From: an uncultured Tenacibaculum sp.
GTDB lineage: Bacteria; Bacteroidota; Bacteroidia; Flavobacteriales; Flavobacteriaceae
Reading direction: 5' to 3'
NCBI GenBank assembly: GCA_947501615.1
Contig: CANMWK010000002.1
Location: 310,001-374,000 of the forward strand
Length of the DNA: 64,000 nt
Under the pieces are notes generated by a model. The model made no database searches and was not told the DNA's origin. It saw only the letters and a program-made list of their open reading frames with translations. This document shows, one piece after another, positions 1 to 8,543 of this stretch (positions are counted from its first letter, which is position 1; each line of letters starts with the position of its first letter). The translations under genes and the position numbers were made by a program.

Positions 1-84
1 AAATATACAACTGTAGGAGGAGTAGAAGGTTTCGACGGAACTAAAAAAGAGGCGCCAAAAGCCGTAGTAAAAGCAATTAATTAG
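1..84 (+). CDS. 3' end of a truncated upstream gene (27 residues visible)
   Basis: An open frame runs from the window edge to a TAG at 82-84. The visible end is Gly/Val/Lys-rich and includes VGGVEGFDGT and EAPKAVV. The gene lies on the same strand and 87 bases before a [2Fe-2S] ferredoxin and the cysE-cysM pair. In related Flavobacteriaceae that position is often held by an FAD/NAD(P)-dependent oxidoreductase that reduces the ferredoxin for sulfite reduction. That identity is inferred from position only, because 27 residues are too few to assign a family. Confidence 0.6.
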   Translation, partial: KYTTVGGVEGFDGTKKEAPKAVVKAIN

Positions 85-90
85 TATTAA

Positions 91-135
91 GTAAAGAGTA
101 AAGAGTAAAGAGTAAAGGGTAAAAGGTAAAGAGTA
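91..135. repeat. Short tandem heptamer array (GTAAAGA)n
   Basis: About six head-to-tail copies of a 7-base unit GTAAAGA. The first three are perfect and the later ones drift (GTAAAGG, GTAAAAG). The array lies between the stop of the truncated first gene and the ferredoxin start at 172. Such an array could change length by slippage and alter the spacing inside the operon. Confidence 0.8.
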
Positions 136-171
136 CTGAATACTTAGTACTTTATACTACATACTATAAAA

Positions 172-498
172 ATGGATATTAATATAAAAATAAAAGACAG
201 AGAAGGTGTAATTCATGATGTGGTTGCTCCGACAGATATGGCAATGAACTTAATGGAAGTTGTTCGTTCTTACGAATTAGCTCCAGAAGGAACCATAGGA
301 ATCTGTGGAGGAATGGCCATGTGTGCTTCTTGTCAATGTTATGTTACGTCTAACCATGAGCTTCCAGAAATGTCTGATGATGAAGATGCGATGTTAGCAG
401 AAGCTTTCGATGTAGAAGATAATAGTAGATTGGGTTGTCAAATACAAATGACACCAGAATTAGAAGGTTTAGAAGTAGAGTTAGCTCCAGAAAGTTAA
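172..498 (+). CDS. [2Fe-2S] ferredoxin, adrenodoxin type
   Basis: A 108-residue soluble electron carrier. Cys45-x5-Cys51-x2-Cys54 and Cys89 fit the four cluster ligands of plant/adrenodoxin-type ferredoxins, and a fifth cysteine (C56) follows the triplet. The protein is very acidic, as expected for docking to a reductase. It ends 23 bases before cysE on the same strand, so it is probably co-transcribed with the cysteine genes, where it could feed electrons to assimilatory sulfite reduction. The fold assignment is secure. The redox partner is inferred from neighbours. Confidence 0.9.
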   Translation: MDINIKIKDREGVIHDVVAPTDMAMNLMEVVRSYELAPEGTIGICGGMAMCASCQCYVTSNHELPEMSDDEDAMLAEAFDVEDNSRLGCQIQMTPELEGLEVELAPES

Positions 499-521
499 TT
501 ATATTTATATAAAAAATTAAA

Positions 522-1244
522 ATGCAATTCAGTAATTACAACTTATCACTAAAAGACGATGTGGAATACTTTACAAAACAACTATTTTATGCATTGTTTG
601 AAGATGTTTGTCAGGAAAAAGCCAATCATTTAAAAAGTAAGTTTGTAAAAATCTTAAAAGGATTATCTGTAGAAAAGCACGAAGAAATTTGGATGTATTA
701 TCAAACATCATTCTGCGATATCCGAAAGAAATTAGATTTAGATGCAAAAGCTTTTGAAAATACAGATCCAGCTTGTAAAAGTTTAGGAGAAGTATATTTA
801 GCATATCCAGGCTTTCATGCCATTGCGATATATCGTTTAAGTCATGAATTGTATAAAATTAATGTTCCAATTTTACCAAGAATGATGAGTGAATATGCAC
901 ACAGTTTAACTGGTGTAGATATTCATCCAGGAGCAACAATTGGAGAAGCTTTCTTTATCGATCATGCAACAGGTGTCGTAATAGGTGAAACTACAATTAT
1001 TGAAAATAATGTTAGTATATATCAAGGAGTAACTTTAGGTGGAATTCAAGTAAAAAAAGAATTAGCCGAAGTGAAAAGACATCCAACGATAGAAAGTAAT
1101 GTAACTATTTATGCAAATGCTACAATTTTAGGAAACATTGTAGTAGGAGCAAATACAGTTATCGGAGCAAATGTTTGCATCACAAAGTCTATAGAGCCAA
1201 ATTCAACTGTGATTTATAAATCACAAAATAGTATTTACAACTAG
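522..1244 (+). CDS. cysE: Serine O-acetyltransferase (EpsC/CysE type)
   Basis: Makes O-acetylserine from serine and acetyl-CoA, the committed step of cysteine synthesis. The 240-residue protein has a helical N-terminal half followed by a left-handed beta-helix of hexapeptide repeats (about residues 130-235). Catalytic-type residues are visible at D133-I-H135 and H148 (in FIDHATG), and the K-R-H-P segment near 185 contributes to acetyl-CoA binding in the family. Only three bases separate its stop from cysM, which supports translational linkage and the usual CysE-OASS partnership. Confidence 0.95.
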   Translation: MQFSNYNLSLKDDVEYFTKQLFYALFEDVCQEKANHLKSKFVKILKGLSVEKHEEIWMYYQTSFCDIRKKLDLDAKAFENTDPACKSLGEVYLAYPGFHAIAIYRLSHELYKINVPILPRMMSEYAHSLTGVDIHPGATIGEAFFIDHATGVVIGETTIIENNVSIYQGVTLGGIQVKKELAEVKRHPTIESNVTIYANATILGNIVVGANTVIGANVCITKSIEPNSTVIYKSQNSIYN

Positions 1245-1247
1245 TAT

Positions 1248-2135
1248 ATGAACGCAAAGAATATTACAGATTTTGTAGGAAATACGCCTTTAGTAGAAGC
1301 TACAAATATTATAAATAAAGAAAATGTTCGTCTATTTTTAAAGTTAGAAGGACATAACCCAGGAGGAAGTGTAAAAGATAGAGCAGCGTATTACATGATT
1401 TCTGAAGCTTTGAAAAAGAATAACATCAAAAAAGGAGATACTTTAGTAGAAGCAACAAGTGGAAATACAGGAATTGCACTTGCATTAATGGCGAAAGTAT
1501 TAGGGTTGAACATGGTATTAGTTATGCCAGAACATGCAACAGTAGAACGTGTAAAAACAATGCGAGCTTACGGAGCAGAAGTAATCTTAACACCATCTGA
1601 AGTAGGTATGGAAGGAGCTATTGATCATGCTTTAGAATTAAAATACAAGAAAGGATATTTTAGATTAAATCAGTTCGATAATTTAGATAATCCAAAAGCA
1701 CATTATAGCACAACCGGACCAGAAATTTGGAGAGATACTGAAGGAAAAATAACTCATTTTGTTTCTGCCATGGGAACTACAGGAACAATTACAGGAGTTT
1801 CAGATTATTTAAAAGAGCAAAATAAAGATATTACTATTGTTGGAGTTCAGCCAAAAGAAGGAGCTCGTATCCCAGGAATTCGTAAATGGCCAGAAGAATA
1901 TTTACCTGCAATTTTTAAAAGAGAAAAAATTGATAAAGTTTTAGAGGTAAATCAAGAAGAGGCAAAAGCAATGACCATTCGTTTAGCTCGTGAGGAAGGA
2001 ATTTTCTCAGGAATGAGTAGTGGTGGAGCAGTAGCTTCAGCATTAAAATTAGCAGAAACACTAGACGAAGGAATTATAGTTGCAATTATCTGTGATCGAG
2101 GAGATCGTTATTTATCATCAGATATTTTTGTGTAG
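1248..2135 (+). CDS. cysM: Cysteine synthase (O-acetylserine sulfhydrylase B, CysM type)
   Basis: A 295-residue PLP enzyme converting O-acetylserine and sulfide or thiosulfate to cysteine. The PLP lysine is K43 in NPGGSVKDRA. The substrate loop S71-G-N-T-G and the phosphate-binding Gly/Thr loop (GTTGTITG, about residue 175) are present. The segment RIPGIRKWP is typical of CysM rather than CysK. It is the last gene of the cysteine operon and is followed after about 130 bases by a bidirectional hairpin terminator. Confidence 0.95.
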   Translation: MNAKNITDFVGNTPLVEATNIINKENVRLFLKLEGHNPGGSVKDRAAYYMISEALKKNNIKKGDTLVEATSGNTGIALALMAKVLGLNMVLVMPEHATVERVKTMRAYGAEVILTPSEVGMEGAIDHALELKYKKGYFRLNQFDNLDNPKAHYSTTGPEIWRDTEGKITHFVSAMGTTGTITGVSDYLKEQNKDITIVGVQPKEGARIPGIRKWPEEYLPAIFKREKIDKVLEVNQEEAKAMTIRLAREEGIFSGMSSGGAVASALKLAETLDEGIIVAIICDRGDRYLSSDIFV

Positions 2136-2184
2136 GAAAACGACTAAAATCACAGTAGATAGTTTTAATTATTAGCTTCGGTCT

Positions 2185-2203
2185 AGCTGAACTTGTTTCA
2201 GCT
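2185..2203. repeat. Small intergenic palindrome
   Basis: AGCTGAA (2185-2191) and TTCAGCT (2197-2203) form a 7-bp hairpin with a five-base loop in the space between cysM and its terminator. The sequence resembles the dispersed CTGAACTTGTTTCAG palindromes common in Flavobacteriaceae genomes. That resemblance is from memory, and no second copy is visible in this window. Confidence 0.4.
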
Positions 2204-2267
2204 TCTCATCATGAAATTTCGAAACACTGTAATAAAATCAGTAAAGAATCTAAATAGATATAAAATT

Positions 2268-2301
2268 AAAAGCCTTTTCATTTTTTTGAAAAGGCTTTTT
2301 T
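2268..2301. terminator. Rho-independent terminator, probably bidirectional
   Basis: AAAAGCCTTTTCA (2268-2280) pairs with TGAAAAGGCTTTTT (2287-2300) around a T-only loop, giving T-runs on both strands. It lies between the end of cysM (+) and the stop of the converging gene at 2304, so it can serve both. Confidence 0.85.
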
Positions 2302-2303
2302 GG

Positions 2304-3107
2304 TTATGAAGTATAGCTTAATTTTTTTGTAAAAAATGCGTTAGTTTCTATTATATTTCTTGAAGACATATTTGAAAAACAAATTGATATCCATAATATT
2401 TCATCTTCACTAAAAAGATAGTCTATTTTATCCATTTCCATAGATAATTCAATTTCTGTTTCCCAGCCTAAATCGCCTCCGTATATTGAAGCTGTTTGAC
2501 TTTTTTGATTGCCAATGAAGATGAATTGTTCTCTAAAAGTGTTTTCATAGTATCCTAAATACTTTCCTTTAGTATCAATACTTGGAAATTTACCTGAACT
2601 TTTAATGTGATTGTTTTCTATAGTAAAAACATTATCAGTTAAATTGCTTAAAAAATCCTTGTAGTGATTTAAAACTAAATTAGTCAAGTAATCTAGTTCA
2701 ATAATAGTTACATTTCTATCTTTAAAATACTCTCTGATTTTATCTTTTGCATTAGTAGTGATCTTATTATTAGTAATAAGCCATACTGTATCTAATGAAA
2801 TTTTCTTTTGCCCATTGAAAATAGTTTTTGGCATTCTGAAAGACTCGTTTATTTGACGTTCAACATTTTCTATATCTGACTGTGTGATTTTTTGACTTTT
2901 TACAACTACACCTATATACTTTTCTTTAAGTAATATTTGATCTTCTTGAATCAAAATAAAATCAGAACCATATTCCCTATTTCCATGAGTGTATTCCACA
3001 TGTTTGGTATAAGGTAAGTAAGCAAAGAAGTTTCTTAAGAAAGGATGGAGTTCTTTAACTTCATCTTTATAAGATTGAATTTTTTGTTTTACTTTTTCAA
3101 TATTCAT
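2304..3107 (-). CDS. Restriction-endonuclease-like protein of unknown role
   Basis: A 267-residue soluble protein. The N-terminal half looks like a PD-(D/E)xK-fold module. A helix with a LHPFLRNFF segment leads to E38, then G47-S-D49, then after 18 residues a strand G66-V-V-V-K70-S-Q. The following VWLITN / KIREYF / IIELDYL pattern resembles Mrr-type and other DNA-end-associated nuclease domains. The acidic residue usually two positions before the lysine is V68 here, so activity is uncertain. The last 100 residues match nothing I recognise. The gene stands alone, opposite in direction to the cysteine and methionine genes on either side. A defence role is possible but is only inference. Confidence 0.6.
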   Translation of the reverse strand: MNIEKVKQKIQSYKDEVKELHPFLRNFFAYLPYTKHVEYTHGNREYGSDFILIQEDQILLKEKYIGVVVKSQKITQSDIENVERQINESFRMPKTIFNGQKKISLDTVWLITNNKITTNAKDKIREYFKDRNVTIIELDYLTNLVLNHYKDFLSNLTDNVFTIENNHIKSSGKFPSIDTKGKYLGYYENTFREQFIFIGNQKSQTASIYGGDLGWETEIELSMEMDKIDYLFSEDEILWISICFSNMSSRNIIETNAFFTKKLSYTS

Positions 3108-3151
3108 TTTGGAGGTTTAAATAATTATTCTAAATATAAAACAATCTATTG

Positions 3152-3182
3152 TTGTTTAATATAAAATAAACCAATAACTTTG
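3152..3182 (+). promoter_or_regulatory. Promoter of the methionine genes
   Basis: TTG at 3152-3154, a 20-base spacer and TAACTTTG at 3175-3182 match the Bacteroidota sigma-ABfr consensus (TTG-N17-23-TAnnTTTG). Transcription would begin about 20 bases before the riboswitch. Confidence 0.75.
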
Positions 3183-3204
3183 CTATTCAGTTCATAAACA
3201 TTTT

Positions 3205-3360
3205 ATAGTTATCAAGAAAGGTGGAGGGAATAGACCCTTTGAAACCTTAGCAACCCTTTGCTAGCGCTGAATTTACTTCAGTGTCTGTAAAGAAGGTGCT
3301 AAATTCTACTGTTGTCCTGAATTAAACTCAGAATCTATAATACAACAGAGAGATAACCCA
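3205..3360 (+). ncRNA. SAM-I (S-box) riboswitch
   Basis: The leader contains the S-box core: a purine-rich AAGAAAGGTGGAGGGA start (3214-3229), a GAAACC...GCAACCC core, and AAGGTGCTAA in J3/4 (3293-3302). P1 is closed by GTTATC (3208-3213) with GATAAC (3352-3357). P4 uses a GTTGT/ACAAC pair. It precedes the split methionine synthase genes, the expected target of S-adenosylmethionine feedback. There is no T-run after the aptamer, so control is more likely at translation initiation than by termination. Confidence 0.93.
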
Positions 3361-3377
3361 AAGAATATTACTTCTTT

Positions 3378-3409
3378 TCCTGATAACTTTAATTAATACA
3401 TTATCAGGA
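3378..3409 (+). promoter_or_regulatory. Expression-platform hairpin abutting the metH-N start codon
   Basis: TCCTGATAA (3378-3386) and TTATCAGGA (3401-3409) are perfectly complementary, and the second arm ends at the base before the ATG at 3410. The first arm overlaps TGATAAC (3381-3387), which is a perfect 7-base complement of the aptamer 5' P1 strand GTTATCA (3208-3214). The two pairings are mutually exclusive with P1, as expected of a switch. Confidence 0.7.
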
Positions 3410-4414
3410 ATGTCACACAACATTTTTACAGAAATACAAAAAAGAATCCTTGTGCTCGATGGTGCAATGGGAACAATGCTTCAAGAATTTAAATTCACTG
3501 AAGAAGATTTTCGGGGAGAAAGATTTACTTCACATCATATTCCATTAAAAGGTAATAATGATTTATTATCAATCACACAGCCTGAAGCTGTAAAATCAGT
3601 GCATAGAAAATATTTTGAGGCTGGAGCAGATATTATAGAAACCAATACGTTCTCTGGAACAACAATAGCTATGGCAGATTATGATATGGAAGATTTAGTT
3701 TATGAATTAAATTTTCAGTCTGCAAAAATTGCTAAAGAAGTAGCAGATGAATTTACAGCTAAAAATCCAGATCAACCACGTTTTGTGGCTGGTTCTATTG
3801 GACCAACAAATAGAACTGCAAGTTTATCTCCAGATGTAAACAAACCAGAATATAGAGCTGTAACTTTTGATGACTTACGCGTAGCTTATAAGCAGCAAGT
3901 TGAAGCTTTATTAGATGGTGGTTCCGATATTTTACTTGTTGAAACAATATTCGATACTTTAAATGCAAAAGCTGCAATTTTTGCTATTGAAGAAGTCAAA
4001 GAAGAAAGAAGAATCGAAATTCCAGTAATGATTTCTGGAACGATTACAGATGCCAGTGGAAGAACATTATCAGGTCAAACAGTTGAGGCTTTCTTAATTT
4101 CGATCTCTCACATTCCTTTATTAAGTGTCGGATTTAATTGTGCTTTAGGTGCAGAACAATTAGAACCTTATCTAAAACGCTTATCGCATAATACTGAATT
4201 TTTTACTTCTGCACATCCTAATGCGGGGCTACCAAATGCTTTTGGTGAATACGATCAAACTCCAGAAGAAATGAGCGATTTAATAGAGAGTTATTTAAAA
4301 GATGGATTAATTAATATTATTGGAGGTTGTTGCGGAACTTCTCCAGCACACATCAAAGCAATTGCTGATGTGGCTAAAAATTATAAACCAAGACAATTGT
4401 CTGTTGTTAGTTAG
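3410..4414 (+). CDS. metH: Methionine synthase, homocysteine-binding (zinc) subunit of a split MetH
   Basis: A 334-residue protein equal to the first module of cobalamin-dependent methionine synthase (homocysteine S-methyltransferase domain). The zinc-binding cysteines are C244 (in GFNCALG) and C307-C308 (in GGCCGTSP). The N-terminal LDGAMGTMLQ is characteristic. The protein stops cleanly after the barrel, and the remaining modules are encoded by the next gene 45 bases downstream. This split is usual in Flavobacteriia and is not a frameshift. Expression should be repressed by S-adenosylmethionine through the leader. Confidence 0.95.
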   Translation: MSHNIFTEIQKRILVLDGAMGTMLQEFKFTEEDFRGERFTSHHIPLKGNNDLLSITQPEAVKSVHRKYFEAGADIIETNTFSGTTIAMADYDMEDLVYELNFQSAKIAKEVADEFTAKNPDQPRFVAGSIGPTNRTASLSPDVNKPEYRAVTFDDLRVAYKQQVEALLDGGSDILLVETIFDTLNAKAAIFAIEEVKEERRIEIPVMISGTITDASGRTLSGQTVEAFLISISHIPLLSVGFNCALGAEQLEPYLKRLSHNTEFFTSAHPNAGLPNAFGEYDQTPEEMSDLIESYLKDGLINIIGGCCGTSPAHIKAIADVAKNYKPRQLSVVS

Positions 4415-4459
4415 TTTTATAAAAAAGGATGGAAATATTAATTAAAATATAAATTGATA

Positions 4460-7168
4460 ATGGAAGAGGTAACTAACAACCAAGAACAAATTACGATCAA
4501 CCAAAATAGATATTTAAAATTATCAGGGTTAGAACCGTTAATTGTAACACCAGAAAGTAATTTTATTAATGTCGGTGAACGAACAAACGTTACAGGTTCT
4601 CGACGATTTTTACGATTAATTAAAGAAGAAAAGTATCAGGAAGCTTTAGCAGTAGCAAGAGATCAAGTAGAAGGCGGTGCGCAAATTCTTGATGTAAATA
4701 TGGATGAAGGAATGTTAGATGGTGTTCATGCCATGGTTACATTCTTAAATTTGATTGCATCTGAGCCAGATATTGCGAGAATTCCGTTGATGATTGATAG
4801 TTCTAAATGGGAAATTATCGAAGCGGGATTACAAGTAGCACAAGGAAAATGTGTAGTAAATTCTATTTCTTTAAAAGAAGGAGAAGAGAATTTTATTCGT
4901 CAAGCAAAATTGATAAAAAGATACGGAGCTGCAACAATTGTTATGGCTTTTGATGAAGTTGGACAAGCAGATACTTATGAAAGACGTATTGAAATTTGTG
5001 AGCGTTCATACAGAATTTTAGTTGATAAAGTAAAGTTTGCTCCAGAAGACATTATTTTCGACCCGAATATTTTTCCAGTAGCTACGGGAATGGAAGAGCA
5101 TCGAAAAAATGCTTTAGACTTTTTTAATGCGACAAAATGGATTCGAACAAATTTACCCTATGCGAGTGTTTCTGGAGGAGTAAGTAATGTGTCTTTTTCT
5201 TTCCGTGGAAATAATACAGTTCGAGAAGCAATGCATTCTGCTTTCTTGTATCATGCAATTCAACATGGAATGAATATGGGAATTGTAAATCCTACCATGT
5301 TAGAAGTGTATGATGAAATTCCTAAAGATTTATTAGAACATGTAGAAGATGTTTTATTAGATAGAAGAGACGATGCTACAGAGCGTTTATTAGAGTTTGC
5401 AGAAACAGTTCGAGGAACAAAAAAAGAAGAGGATTCTAAAAAGTTAGCTTGGCGAGAAGAAGCCTTACAAGACAGAATTACTTATAGTCTAGTAAAAGGT
5501 TTAGATGCTTTTATTGAGGAAGATGTTGAAGAGGCAAGACAACAAGTAGATCGACCAATTCAAGTGATAGAAGGGAATTTAATGGCAGGTATGAATGTGG
5601 TTGGTGATTTGTTTGGAAGTGGAAAAATGTTTTTGCCTCAGGTGGTAAAATCTGCTCGTGTAATGAAAAGAGCTGTAGCCTATTTACAACCTTTTATTGA
5701 AGAATCTAAAGATAGTGGAGCTTCATCTGCTGGAAAAATCTTAATGGCAACTGTAAAAGGTGATGTACATGATATTGGTAAAAATATTGTGAGTGTTGTT
5801 TTGGGTTGTAATAACTATGAGATTGTTGATTTAGGAGTAATGGTTCCGCCAGAAAAAATAATTGAAGCTGCTAAAAAAGAGCAAGTAGATGTTATTGGTT
5901 TAAGCGGATTAATTACACCGTCGTTAGATGAAATGGTGTATTTGGCCAACGAAATGGAAAAAGAACAAATGGATATTCCATTGTTAATTGGAGGGGCTAC
6001 AACATCAAAAGCACATACGGCAGTTAAAATTGCACCGAAGTACACCAATGCTGTAGTTCATGTTAACGATGCTTCTAGAGCAGTAACTGTTGTTGGAGAT
6101 TTATTACAAGAAAATAATACAGTTTATAAAGATCAAATTCGAACTGAATACGACAAGTTTAGAGATCAATTTTTAAACAGAACAAAGCAGAAAAATTATA
6201 TATCATTAGCTGAAGCTAGAGCAAATAAATTTCAAATAGATTGGGCAACTTCAGAAATTAAAGAACCTAATTTCTTAGGGACTCAGGTTATTGAGAATCT
6301 AGATTTAAAAGTGCTGTTAGATTATATCGATTGGAGTCCGTTTTTCAGATCGTGGGATTTACACGGAAAGTTTCCAAATATTTTAAGGGATGAAATAGTT
6401 GGAGAACAAGCCACAGAATTATATAAAGATGCACAGGTTTTATTGCAAAAAGTAATAGATGAAAAATTGCTAAAAGCGAAAGCAGTTTTCGGTCTATTTC
6501 CAGCGAATACAGTAAATGAAGATGATATCGAAGTACATAACGAAAACGGAGAAACTCAAGCTACTTTCGTAACACTTCGTCAGCAATTGAAGAAAAAATC
6601 AGGGGTGCCAAATATTGCGTTAGCAGATTTTGTGGCGCCGAAAACAACTGGGAAGAAAGATTACATAGGTTGTTTTTGTGTGTCAGCAGGTTTCGGAACT
6701 CAAGAATTAGCAGCAGCATTCGAAAAAGATAACGACGATTATAATTCAATTATGATTAAAGCTATTGCTGATCGTTTGGCTGAAGCTTTTGCAGAATACT
6801 TACATAAAGAAGTAAGAACAAAACATTGGGGATATGCAAATCAAGAAAACTTATCTAACGAAGAATTAATTAAAGAAAGTTACAAAGGAATTCGTCCAGC
6901 TCCAGGCTATCCAGCGTGCCCAGATCATTTAGAAAAAAATATCATTTGGGATGTTTTGAAAGTGGAAGAAACTATAGGAGTTAAACTGACCGAAAGTCTA
7001 GCCATGTGGCCAGCAGCAAGTGTTTCTGGATATTATTTCGGAAACCCAGAATCTAAATATTTTGGTTTGGGAAAAATTAAAGAAGATCAATTAGAAGATT
7101 ATGTCAAAAGAAGAGGTAATTCTTTAGAACATGCAAAAAAATGGTTGAACCCAGTACTTGCAGATTAA
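4460..7168 (+). CDS. metH: Methionine synthase, folate/B12/activation subunit of a split MetH
   Basis: A 902-residue protein carrying the remaining MetH modules: pterin-binding barrel (about 20-290, with [11 protein letters not shown]), helical cap and cobalamin-binding domain (about 330-570; the DVHDIGKN motif supplies the axial histidine H437), and the S-adenosylmethionine-binding activation domain (about 590-890, with [12 protein letters not shown]). I chose the ATG at 4460 (MEEVTNN); an in-frame TTG at 4454 adds only two residues. It transfers the methyl group of methyl-tetrahydrofolate to homocysteine together with the preceding subunit, and needs vitamin B12. Confidence 0.95.
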   Translation: MEEVTNNQEQITINQNRYLKLSGLEPLIVTPESNFINVGERTNVTGSRRFLRLIKEEKYQEALAVARDQVEGGAQILDVNMDEGMLDGVHAMVTFLNLIASEPDIARIPLMIDSSKWEIIEAGLQVAQGKCVVNSISLKEGEENFIRQAKLIKRYGAATIVMAFDEVGQADTYERRIEICERSYRILVDKVKFAPEDIIFDPNIFPVATGMEEHRKNALDFFNATKWIRTNLPYASVSGGVSNVSFSFRGNNTVREAMHSAFLYHAIQHGMNMGIVNPTMLEVYDEIPKDLLEHVEDVLLDRRDDATERLLEFAETVRGTKKEEDSKKLAWREEALQDRITYSLVKGLDAFIEEDVEEARQQVDRPIQVIEGNLMAGMNVVGDLFGSGKMFLPQVVKSARVMKRAVAYLQPFIEESKDSGASSAGKILMATVKGDVHDIGKNIVSVVLGCNNYEIVDLGVMVPPEKIIEAAKKEQVDVIGLSGLITPSLDEMVYLANEMEKEQMDIPLLIGGATTSKAHTAVKIAPKYTNAVVHVNDASRAVTVVGDLLQENNTVYKDQIRTEYDKFRDQFLNRTKQKNYISLAEARANKFQIDWATSEIKEPNFLGTQVIENLDLKVLLDYIDWSPFFRSWDLHGKFPNILRDEIVGEQATELYKDAQVLLQKVIDEKLLKAKAVFGLFPANTVNEDDIEVHNENGETQATFVTLRQQLKKKSGVPNIALADFVAPKTTGKKDYIGCFCVSAGFGTQELAAAFEKDNDDYNSIMIKAIADRLAEAFAEYLHKEVRTKHWGYANQENLSNEELIKESYKGIRPAPGYPACPDHLEKNIIWDVLKVEETIGVKLTESLAMWPAASVSGYYFGNPESKYFGLGKIKEDQLEDYVKRRGNSLEHAKKWLNPVLAD

Positions 7169-7200
7169 AATTAATTATTAAAAGGAAATAAACTTAATAT

Positions 7201-7285
7201 GTCATTACGAACGAAGTGAAGTAATCTGTTAATCTAATTTTGAATTTAATATAAATACAAAGATTGCTTCGTACCTCGCAATGAC
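7201..7285. repeat. Palindromic dispersed-repeat element between metH-C and metF
   Basis: The left arm 7201-7227 begins GTCATTACGA and ends GTAATCT. The right arm 7261-7285 begins AGATTGCTTCG and ends CTCGCAATGAC. They form an imperfect inverted repeat with a 33-base A/T-rich middle. Arms of the GTCATTGCGA...GCAATCT kind are familiar as dispersed intergenic palindromes in many bacterial genomes (recalled, not searched). The right arm runs into the metF reading frame and supplies its ATG (7281-7283). Confidence 0.75.
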
Positions 7286-8258
7286 CATTAAAAATAATAT
7301 TGTGAAAGTAACAGAACATATAAAACAATCAAATGGTAAAACACGTTTTTCATTTGAAATATTACCGCCATTAAAAGGGCAACATATTGATTCTATTTTT
7401 AACAACATAGATCCATTAATGGAATTTAACCCACCTTTTATAGATGTAACATATCATAGAGAGGAATACATTTATAAAGAATTAGATAATGGGTTGTTAG
7501 AGAAAAAAGTTGTAAAGAAAAGACCAGGTACAGTTGGTATTTGTGCTGCGATTCAAAACAAATACAACGTAGATGCTATTCCTCATATTTTATGTGGGGG
7601 GTTTACAAAAGAAGATACTGAAAACTTCTTAATCGATTTAGATTTTTTAGGAATTGATAATGTAATGGCATTAAGAGGCGATGCAGTAAAAAGTGAGATT
7701 TATTTTAAAGCTGAAAAAGAAGGGCATCAATATGCAAGTAATTTAGTAGATCAAATAGAAAATTTGAATCAAGGGAATTATTTAGATGAAGATTTAGCAA
7801 ACACATCAGCTACAGATTTTTGTGTTGGTGTAGCGGGATATCCAGAAAAACATATGGAGGCTCCAAGTTTAGATTCCGATATTCATTTTTTAAAGAAAAA
7901 AATAGAAAAGGGCGCACAGTATATCGTAACACAAATGTTTTTTGATAATCAAAAGTATTTTGATTTTGTAGCCAAATGTAGAAAAGAAGGAATCACAGTG
8001 CCTATTATTCCTGGATTAAAACCAGTAGCTACAAAAAAACAATTGAATTTAATTCCTCACCGCTTTAAGGTAGATTTACCTGATGATTTAATTATGAGTG
8101 TGGTAAAATGTAAAGACAATAAAGCGGTACGACAAGTTGGAATAGAATGGTGTATATCGCAAAGTAAGGAACTAATAAAGAATGGAGTTCCTTTTGTACA
8201 TTATTATTCTATGGGGAAATCAGATAATATTAAAAAAATAGCAAGTGAAGTTTTTTAG
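7281..8258 (+). CDS. metF: Methylenetetrahydrofolate reductase
   Basis: A 325-residue TIM-barrel flavoenzyme reducing 5,10-methylene-THF to 5-methyl-THF, the methyl donor for the MetH pair just upstream. RFSFEILPPLKG near the N-terminus carries the catalytic glutamate, and NVMALRGDAV and GVAGYPEKH are family signatures. The start is ambiguous. The ATG at 7281 lies in the palindromic repeat and adds seven residues (MTIKNNI), whereas relatives usually begin at the VKVTEHIK position, a GTG at 7302. It is co-directional with metH and probably under the same SAM control. Confidence 0.93.
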   Translation: MTIKNNIVKVTEHIKQSNGKTRFSFEILPPLKGQHIDSIFNNIDPLMEFNPPFIDVTYHREEYIYKELDNGLLEKKVVKKRPGTVGICAAIQNKYNVDAIPHILCGGFTKEDTENFLIDLDFLGIDNVMALRGDAVKSEIYFKAEKEGHQYASNLVDQIENLNQGNYLDEDLANTSATDFCVGVAGYPEKHMEAPSLDSDIHFLKKKIEKGAQYIVTQMFFDNQKYFDFVAKCRKEGITVPIIPGLKPVATKKQLNLIPHRFKVDLPDDLIMSVVKCKDNKAVRQVGIEWCISQSKELIKNGVPFVHYYSMGKSDNIKKIASEVF

Positions 8259-8289
8259 CGAAAACAGATCATTGTTGTACCTAATTTTA

Positions 8290-8333
8290 AAACTTGGATA
8301 AAGGAATATATCAATTCTTTATTCAAGTTTTTT
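8290..8333 (+). terminator. Rho-independent terminator of the methionine operon
   Basis: AAACTTGGATAAAG (8290-8303) pairs with CTTTATTCAAGTTT (8317-8330), with one G-U pair and a 13-base loop, and is followed by a T-run. It separates metF from the next operon. Confidence 0.85.
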
Positions 8334-8347
8334 GCATAATTCTGGTC

Positions 8348-8380
8348 TTATACGAAGTTTTTAATCATGAATCGTATTAA
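8348..8380. repeat. Palindromic intergenic element, copy 1
   Basis: A 33-base element with TTATACGA at its start and TCGTAT(T)AA at its end, nearly identical to the one at 60354-60385. The interior GTTTTTAATCAT is shared. This copy lies between the metF terminator and the promoter of the barrel/macroglobulin operon. Its role is unknown; operator or mobile palindrome are both possible. Confidence 0.65.
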
Positions 8381-8488
8381 GTTGTCACTAGTAATTATAA
8401 GAAACATTCTATTATAGATTATTGACTTGTTAACTCATTAAAAAGAAGGCTTAACTAATTTTAAGTGTCAAATGTTAAGATTAGTTAA

Positions 8489-8496
8489 TACTTTTG
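8489..8496 (+). promoter_or_regulatory. -7 promoter box of the barrel/macroglobulin operon
   Basis: TACTTTTG fits TAnnTTTG and lies 47 bases before the ATG at 8544. I see no clear TTG at the expected -33 position. Confidence 0.5.
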
Positions 8497-8543
8497 AGAA
8501 GCATGATTGATGTATCAAGAAAGCGAAACTAACCAATCTATAT

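Noticed and set aside
571..804. 77-residue minus-strand frame inside cysE
   Set aside because: It lies fully within a well-supported gene on the other strand and has no recognisable features.
3410..7168. The metH pair considered as one frameshifted gene
   Set aside because: The first gene ends cleanly after its zinc domain and the second has its own start; a two-gene MetH is usual in Flavobacteriia.
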